10,024 nucleotides of DNA from Prevotellaceae bacterium (GTDB taxonomy: Bacteria > Bacteroidota > Bacteroidia > Bacteroidales > UBA932): contig JAITQQ010000096.1 in the NCBI GenBank assembly GCA_031288855.1, positions 1 to 10,024 of the forward strand, in the 5' to 3' direction. The stretch's first letter is position 1. The number at the start of each line of letters is the position of its first letter. The notes beneath the pieces are model-generated. The model searched no databases, was not told the origin of the DNA, and worked only from the letters and a program-made list of their open reading frames with translations. The translations under genes were made by a program, and so were the position numbers. Below are positions 6,801 to 10,024 of this stretch, in pieces.

Positions 6801-7647
6801 CGGCGTTTATTGCAAACCATCTTGTAATGGCGGGAATGCCGTTTTTGTCAACCAACGTTAACTCCGTTAATGTTTCTTTTTCTTTCTGTGGAAGTAAAAA
6901 CGACTGGTTGGTTTCTACCGCTGCCCTCCATCCGTTGGCAGTACGCTCGGCGGCGTATAGCTTATTCTTTCCGGAAGAAAAACGTTCGAATAAAAGAATT
7001 TCATCGCCGCTCGTAATAATCGGAAAATATTCCATGCTTGCCGTATTCATCGCAACGCCCATGTTCTCTACACGAACATCTACCGCATCGCTCATCAATT
7101 CCTGCGCATACCTGCATTCTTTGACTTTTGCACTAATAAGGCTGCTCCAATCTATATCACTGCCATAGCTCCTCGCCGCGGTGTTATAGGATTCAATGGC
7201 CAATTCAAAATCTCCCATCTGTTGGTAAATCCGGCCGACTAAAAACTGTATATCTTTAAAACCCTTTTCATCCAACAGCATTGCTTTTCTCAGGAACTTC
7301 AACGACTGCTCATAATCTTCCACATACAAATACGATTTCCCAATGGTGTAATTCAATTGTGCGCTTTCAGGATTAAATGCATTGGCCTGTAAAAAGAGTT
7401 CCAATCCCTTCGAAATCATATCCAGCGCTTTTGCTTTATGACGAAGGTCTATTCCCTTTCCCAACAGCATGGTTTCTGCCTCGAAAAGAAATTTCTCTCC
7501 CTGGTCAATAGCCGATAATGCATTGTTTAAATCATTTTCACGGCCTGGAAAATTGCTATATTCAAATTTGACATTTTGGGCCGAGATGCTTGTTATCATC
7601 ATAAAAGCAATGGCCGCTAATACATGTCTTCGATTTAAAATGCTCAT
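3877..7647 (-). CDS. OmpA-family protein with TPR, PD40 propeller and four CRD-like domains (PorE-like architecture)
   Basis: A very large secreted envelope protein of 1256 residues. Residues 1-23 form a signal peptide (basic start, hydrophobic core, SISAQ at the end) of the ordinary signal peptidase I type; no lipobox cysteine follows. TPR helices lie at about 67-165. A PD40/WD40-like beta-propeller lies at about 195-430, with repeated blades such as YAIFSSNR-GGFDIF, LFFSSNG-GGYDIF and LYFSSNR-GGYDVY. Four carboxypeptidase-regulatory-like (CRD, Ig-like) domains follow at about 472-568, 621-708, 876-962 and 1062-1146, separated by Glu/Pro/Val-rich linkers (709-850 and 966-1060). The C-terminal OmpA domain (about 1150-1256) has YFDFD, GYTDNAGG with Asp1192 and LAERR with Arg1207; the Asp to Arg spacing of 15 matches the diaminopimelate-binding pair of A. 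baumannii OmpA. It probably sits in the periplasm or outer membrane, anchored to peptidoglycan. The domain order resembles PorE of the type IX secretion system, but PorE is a shorter lipoprotein and no PorP/SprF partner is adjacent, so orthology is not established. It starts 15 bases after gltX. Confidence 0.9.
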   Translation of the reverse strand: MSILNRRHVLAAIAFMMITSISAQNVKFEYSNFPGRENDLNNALSAIDQGEKFLFEAETMLLGKGIDLRHKAKALDMISKGLELFLQANAFNPESAQLNYTIGKSYLYVEDYEQSLKFLRKAMLLDEKGFKDIQFLVGRIYQQMGDFELAIESYNTAARSYGSDIDWSSLISAKVKECRYAQELMSDAVDVRVENMGVAMNTASMEYFPIITSGDEILLFERFSSGKNKLYAAERTANGWRAAVETNQSFLLPQKEKETLTELTLVDKNGIPAITRWFAINAGSQQQIEQDYYESLAASSKSYAIFSSNRYEGAGGFDIFISQSNKKGQWERPRSFGEINTEGDEYGVVLHPSGHTLFFSSNGHQTMGGYDIFKSEYDGKNWSKPENLGYPINSTADDIVYSISEDGNRLYFSSNRTSGKGGYDVYLVNFMPDVLPSRRTETAPMNVSAEAIGIIAADEPLTVSEISTAPTSVVSHIVAKYPAAMHGFISDNQTYAPLSSVTVRLLDRSNNAEEVIETDNKGVFYATLSAGGSYRIAVDIPGYQPYEEDFKISEEVGQKLSKNISLSPLAGEGGDVVAEALPEQPATVAPESEGEYEDVVVLTPILAGDQPQPQVQAVTEYPVTVTALIADSETFAPIPAAQIKVTLKDSDDEHIFESDNKGLLNFYLASGNTYVITTSAANYENRTEEIALPAVPDQKLSKTFQLQAIPPVVVAEVIPEPVNLVEEEALLDEEPEVTAPIVELVPVPVLVEEPEVEPEPEVEIVPEPVPVVVPVAEEPEPAPAPQEVQPEPEPVVEPAPEPVVVPVPEPELKVVPEPVPVIAPVAEEFEAPQPVEEITIEETPVEESLYEEDVVVLAPVLALAEGDEFAVENKEYPVNLKIYVSDSQTMLPLAVPVKLAVKNTDMENHLTTDEKGMLDVTIASGNAYHLEIEYEGYAPVTEDFDVAKGPGQNLNRNIVLTSLTPVATPVAVAEAIPVEEEQPVITEEPVVEVAPEPVIENEIVAIEETPEPEVAPVAPVAEEPVVEVAPEPVVEKVTKEAPQPKKAEEKTPATEVPAAPAVLAFSGTIVSADTKKPVTTAVVTLTDATRGITETVKVSEGKFNANALSGSNYSIKITANGYQTVVRDVATSAKDKKIDIPVELHPVTETFVAAIYFDFDRAALNEKAEQTLKEVIANLKQGKKVYLAGYTDNAGGQGYNKRLAERRVETISTYLRVHGIAAEDIAASWKGISNPAETNFTPSGRKLNNRVEIWMK
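4547..4691 (-). repeat. Direct repeat in the second Glu/Pro linker, 105-base spacing
   Basis: Two 40-base copies, 4547-4586 and 4652-4691, differ at only a handful of positions and lie exactly 105 bases (35 codons) apart, so the frame is kept. They encode the near-identical peptides EEPVVEVAPEPVVEK and EEPVVEVAPEPVIEN inside the linker between the third and fourth CRD-like domains. This is coding repeat structure from duplication, not a separate element. Confidence 0.85.
4717..5094 (-). repeat. Duplicated CRD module, copy B (residues 852-977)
   Basis: This part of the OmpA-family gene encodes, in order, the lead EDVVVLAPVLA, a CRD-like domain starting at YPVNLKIYVSDSQT with DEKGMLDVTIASGNAYHL in its middle, and the exit PVAVAEAIP. 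The same order with nearly the same words occurs in copy A (5491-5859). The match includes the linker edges on both sides, which indicates duplication of a whole module rather than independent gain of a common fold. Confidence 0.8.
5164..5376 (-). repeat. Direct repeat in the first Glu/Pro linker, 150-base spacing
   Basis: Two 63-base copies, 5164-5226 and 5314-5376, differ at about 6 positions by eye and are offset by exactly 150 bases, that is 50 codons. They encode matching VPEPVPV-PVAEE segments of the linker between the second and third CRD-like domains. The surrounding bases are further short GGCTCCGG/GGCTCGGG-type words, so the linker probably grew by slippage or unequal recombination in frame. 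Confidence 0.88.
5491..5859 (-). repeat. Duplicated CRD module, copy A (residues 597-719)
   Basis: This copy encodes the lead EDVVVLTPILA, a CRD-like domain opening YPVTVTALIADSETFAPIPA with NKGLLNFYLASGNTYVI in its middle, and the exit PVVVAEVIP. Copy B at 4717-5094 repeats this order. The first CRD-like domain (YPAAMHGFISDNQTYAPLSS, ending in DVVAEALPE) is a more diverged relative of the same module; the fourth lacks the EDVVVL lead. Confidence 0.8.
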
Positions 7648-7662
7648 AAGTTTACTTTTTAA

Positions 7663-9237
7663 TTAACTGACAAAGATAATGCTTTTTTTCAATATGACAG
7701 AATTCATCCGCCTTAAAATTTCTTCCTTTTTGAGAAGTGCAGCTATTTCGAACATGCCCGGCCCCTTTGAAGCCCCCACAATACAAAGCCTGAACGCATT
7801 CATCACCGTGCCCAAATTTAAATTATTCTCATTAATCCATTTGTTTACAGCAATTTCTATGTTCTCTTTGGTAAATGGGTCGATGGTTTCCAGCGTGGCA
7901 ACCAATAATTTCATCAACTCCAACGCCTCTTGACTCCAATATTTCCGCATGGCTTTTTCGTCATACGACGTGGGCGCTACGAAAAAGTAAGCCGAAAGCT
8001 CCCAAAAGTCCTTCACAAAAGTAGCCCGTTCTTTGATAAATCCGCACACTTGCGCCACATAATCATCGTTGGCCGAAATTCCCCGCTCGCGCAATTCCGC
8101 CTGATAAAGCTGCGCCAATTCTTCATTGGGCTTCGTTCTCAACACTTGTTGATTAAACCATTTGGCCTTATCGGGATTAAATTTGGCGCCCGATTTTATT
8201 ACCCGGTCCAATCCAAATGAATTTACCAATTCTTCCAACGAAAACAACTCCTGTTCGGTACCCGGATTCCAACCCAGCAATGCCAGCAGGTTGATAAATG
8301 CTTCGGGGAAATAGCCGTCTTCCCGGTAACCCCGCGAGAACTCGCCGCTCAGCGGGTCTTTCCACGCCAGCGGAAACACCGGAAAGCCCAAACGGTCGCC
8401 ATCGCGCTTGCTGAGTTTTCCTTTTCCGTCGGGCTTGAGCAGCAAGGGAAGATGGGCAAATTCGGGTTGTGTATCTGTCCAGCCGAACGCTTCATACAAT
8501 AAATAATGCAACGGCAATGACGGTAGCCACTCCTCGCCCCTGATCACATGCGAAATGTCCATCAAATGGTCATCCACAATGTTGGCCAAGTGGTATGTGG
8601 GCAACTCGTCGGCCGCTTTCCACAACACTTTATCGTCGAGCGTGGCGGTATTCACCGTTACTTCGCCGCGAATCAAGTCGTGCATTTTCACTTCGCGGCG
8701 TTCGGGCATTTTAAAACGCACTACCCAGTGTTTGTCTTGCTGCAAGTGGGCAGCCACTTCTTCGGCGGGCATCGCCAATGATGTTTGCAACTGCATGCGC
8801 ACCGCATGATTGTATATGAAAGTTTCTTTTTTCGCTTCCGCTTCTTTCCGCAGCACATCTAACGCTTCAGGCGTATCGAACGCATAGTAGGCGTGCCCGC
8901 TTTCTACCAATTGTTCGGCATACTTCCGGTACAACGCCTTGCGTTGCGACTGCCGGTAGGGTGCATGCGGATTTTTTGCATCGGGCTGTTCTGCAATATT
9001 TCCCTCAGCGGCCAATCCTTCATTGGGGAGAATATTACACCACGCCAACGCCTTTATAATATATTCTTCAGCGCCCGGCACAAAACGCCCGCTGTCGGTA
9101 TCTTCAATGCGAATGATAAAATCGCCGTTGTGCCGGCGGGCAAACAAATAATTAAACAACGCCGTGCGCACCCCGCCGATATGCAAAGGCCCGGTAGGGC
9201 TGGGCGCAAAACGTACACGAACTTTCCGGTCAACCAT
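7663..9237 (-). CDS. gltX: Glutamyl-tRNA synthetase
   Basis: This cytoplasmic class I synthetase charges tRNA(Glu) with glutamate for translation. The 524-residue protein starts VRVRFAPSPTGPLHIGGVRT, with the HIGH-type signature at residues 19-22 (HIGG). The KMSKS-type signature is KLSKR at 274-278. The glutamate-pocket-type context FIIRIEDTDSGR follows the first signature, and LPTYHLANIVDDHLMDISHVIRGEEW is the usual stem-contact core. The C-terminal half (from about 330) is the helical anticodon-binding domain and includes LLALLGWNPG and a late NLGTVMNAFRLCIVG motif. The zinc-binding cysteines known in some GluRS enzymes are not seen; the equivalent place reads YYAFDT. Length is slightly above the common 470-510. 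It is probably transcribed from the palindromic divergent promoter just upstream and followed by the OmpA-family gene after 15 bases. A glutaminyl-tRNA synthetase is unlikely from the motif wording. Whether it also charges tRNA(Gln) cannot be told here. Confidence 0.97.
   Translation of the reverse strand: MVDRKVRVRFAPSPTGPLHIGGVRTALFNYLFARRHNGDFIIRIEDTDSGRFVPGAEEYIIKALAWCNILPNEGLAAEGNIAEQPDAKNPHAPYRQSQRKALYRKYAEQLVESGHAYYAFDTPEALDVLRKEAEAKKETFIYNHAVRMQLQTSLAMPAEEVAAHLQQDKHWVVRFKMPERREVKMHDLIRGEVTVNTATLDDKVLWKAADELPTYHLANIVDDHLMDISHVIRGEEWLPSLPLHYLLYEAFGWTDTQPEFAHLPLLLKPDGKGKLSKRDGDRLGFPVFPLAWKDPLSGEFSRGYREDGYFPEAFINLLALLGWNPGTEQELFSLEELVNSFGLDRVIKSGAKFNPDKAKWFNQQVLRTKPNEELAQLYQAELRERGISANDDYVAQVCGFIKERATFVKDFWELSAYFFVAPTSYDEKAMRKYWSQEALELMKLLVATLETIDPFTKENIEIAVNKWINENNLNLGTVMNAFRLCIVGASKGPGMFEIAALLKKEEILRRMNSVILKKSIIFVS
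7671..7678 (-). promoter_or_regulatory. Putative internal -7 promoter element for the OmpA-family gene
   Basis: The minus strand reads TATCTTTG, an exact TAnnTTTG match and the same 8 bases used at both sides of the gltX upstream palindrome. It lies inside the last codons of gltX and 23 bases before the ATG of the OmpA-family gene. A good -33 element is not visible, and the box could be chance in AT-rich sequence, but its placement would let the envelope gene be expressed apart from gltX. Confidence 0.45.
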
Positions 9238-9255
9238 GTCAGTTATAAAAATATA

Positions 9256-9273
9256 TTATCTTTGCAAAGATAA
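9256..9273. promoter_or_regulatory. Perfect palindrome carrying back-to-back divergent -7 elements
   Basis: TTATCTTTGCAAAGATAA is an 18-base perfect inverted repeat with no spacer. Its right-facing half (9257-9264) and left-facing half (9272-9265) each read TATCTTTG, which fits the Bacteroidota -7 consensus TAnnTTTG. The right-facing box is 32 bases before the DUF5686-family ATG; the left-facing one is 27 bases before the gltX ATG. It fills the middle of the 59-base gap, the only noncoding stretch between these genes. No convincing -33 TTTG is seen on either side. A dimeric regulator operator is another reading of the same symmetry. Confidence 0.6.
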
Positions 9274-9296
9274 ATACTTTTAAAGACTCTATTGCT

Positions 9297-10024
9297 ATGG
9301 CGCGCCGTTTTTTTTTCATTTTGTTACTCGCTTTGCTTTATCCGGCCTTATCTTCCGCACAATCGTTGAAAGGCCGTGTGGTTAATGAAAACGGACAGGG
9401 CGTTGCCTATGCCACGGTGTACATCAGGAATACCCAACAGGGCATATCGACCAATGAAAATGGGGATTTTGAGATAAAAATGCTGGCGGGGACTTATTCG
9501 CTCGTCGTGCAATGCATGGGATATGAAGCGCTCCGCCGCGAAGTGGCTTTGCCGCAAGCCGAAGATTTGCTTTTTACGTTGCCCGAAAAACCGTATCAAC
9601 TCCCCGATGTACTGATTAATGTGAATCAGGAAGACCATGCTGCAACCATTATACGGCGCGCCATTGCCATGACGCCTTACTACCGGAATATCGTGAAGGA
9701 ATATACGGCCGACGTGTATCTGAAAACGAAAATACACATTGAACAAATAAAAGGATTGATGGGGATGATGGTGAAAAAAGACGTCAGGAAACAATTCTCC
9801 GGCGCTACCATTTTGCAGGAAAGCATTAATGAAATAAAATTTACCATGCCCGGCCATTACAAACAACGGGTGAAGTCTATAGTGAACGCCTCTACCATCA
9901 ACCTGAAAGATTTAATGGGAGAAGAATATGACGAAGACGATTTTAAAATAGGGCTTACGCGCTTTGACTTGTACAGTGCAAACCCTTCGTTGCCGCTTGC
10001 GCCGGTGGCTTTTTCAAATTACAA
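9297..10024 (+). CDS. DUF5686-family protein with N-terminal carboxypeptidase-regulatory-like domain, partial
   Basis: An open frame of 242 codons runs from ATG 9297 to the right edge without a stop; the C-terminal part is missing. Residues 1-21 are a signal peptide (MARR, then a Phe/Leu-rich core, ending SSAQ). A CarboxypepD_reg-like (beta-sandwich) domain covers about 23-105: SLKGRVVNENGQGVAYATVY, then STNENGDFEIKMLAGTYSLV and MGYEALRREV. Next come PDVLINV and the segment HAATIIRRAIAMTPYYRNIV followed by EYTADVYLKTKI, a pattern typical of Bacteroidota DUF5686 proteins. Known family members are larger envelope proteins predicted to end in an outer-membrane beta-barrel; that part is outside the window and the cellular role is undefined. 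A TonB-dependent receptor shares the N-terminal domain but would show a plug domain after it, and none is seen. It is divergent from gltX and probably has its own promoter in the shared palindrome. Confidence 0.85.
   Translation, partial: MARRFFFILLLALLYPALSSAQSLKGRVVNENGQGVAYATVYIRNTQQGISTNENGDFEIKMLAGTYSLVVQCMGYEALRREVALPQAEDLLFTLPEKPYQLPDVLINVNQEDHAATIIRRAIAMTPYYRNIVKEYTADVYLKTKIHIEQIKGLMGMMVKKDVRKQFSGATILQESINEIKFTMPGHYKQRVKSIVNASTINLKDLMGEEYDEDDFKIGLTRFDLYSANPSLPLAPVAFSNY

Noticed and set aside
9348..9866. Minus-strand open frame of 172 codons
   Set aside because: It is antisense to the plus-strand DUF5686-family gene, which has a clear signal peptide and a CRD-like domain in this same stretch.

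Overview
The window comes from a member of the Bacteroidota. Three things point there. Promoter-like elements match the phylum-specific -7 consensus TAnnTTTG, with no Shine-Dalgarno-like sequences before the starts. The protein families are typical of the phylum: a TPR lipoprotein, a DUF5686 protein with an N-terminal carboxypeptidase-regulatory-like domain, and a TPR/PD40/CRD/OmpA protein. The housekeeping proteins read as Bacteroidota types. The chromosome is densely coded; no gene-free stretch exceeds about 120 bases.

Layout: everything from 1 to 9237 is read on the minus strand. From upstream to downstream these genes are gltX (glutamyl-tRNA synthetase), a 1256-residue modular envelope protein ending in an OmpA peptidoglycan-binding domain, then, after a hairpin terminator, a tight cluster of pdxA, rnhA, nadB and a TPR lipoprotein that runs off the left edge. 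Spacings within this cluster are only 1 to 6 bases. To the right of gltX, one plus-strand gene (DUF5686 family) starts at 9297 and runs off the right edge. The two transcription directions diverge from a 59-base gap built around an 18-base perfect palindrome that contains back-to-back -7 elements.

Functionally, the left cluster joins PLP synthesis (pdxA), NAD synthesis (nadB) and RNA/DNA hybrid removal (rnhA) with a small surface or periplasmic lipoprotein. The right half is envelope biology beside a tRNA synthetase. The most notable item is the OmpA-family protein. Its domain order (TPR, beta-propeller, CRD, OmpA) resembles PorE of the type IX secretion system, but it carries four CRD-like domains separated by long Glu/Pro/Val-rich linkers that have visibly grown by in-frame duplication. 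I see no RNA genes, mobile elements or CRISPR arrays.
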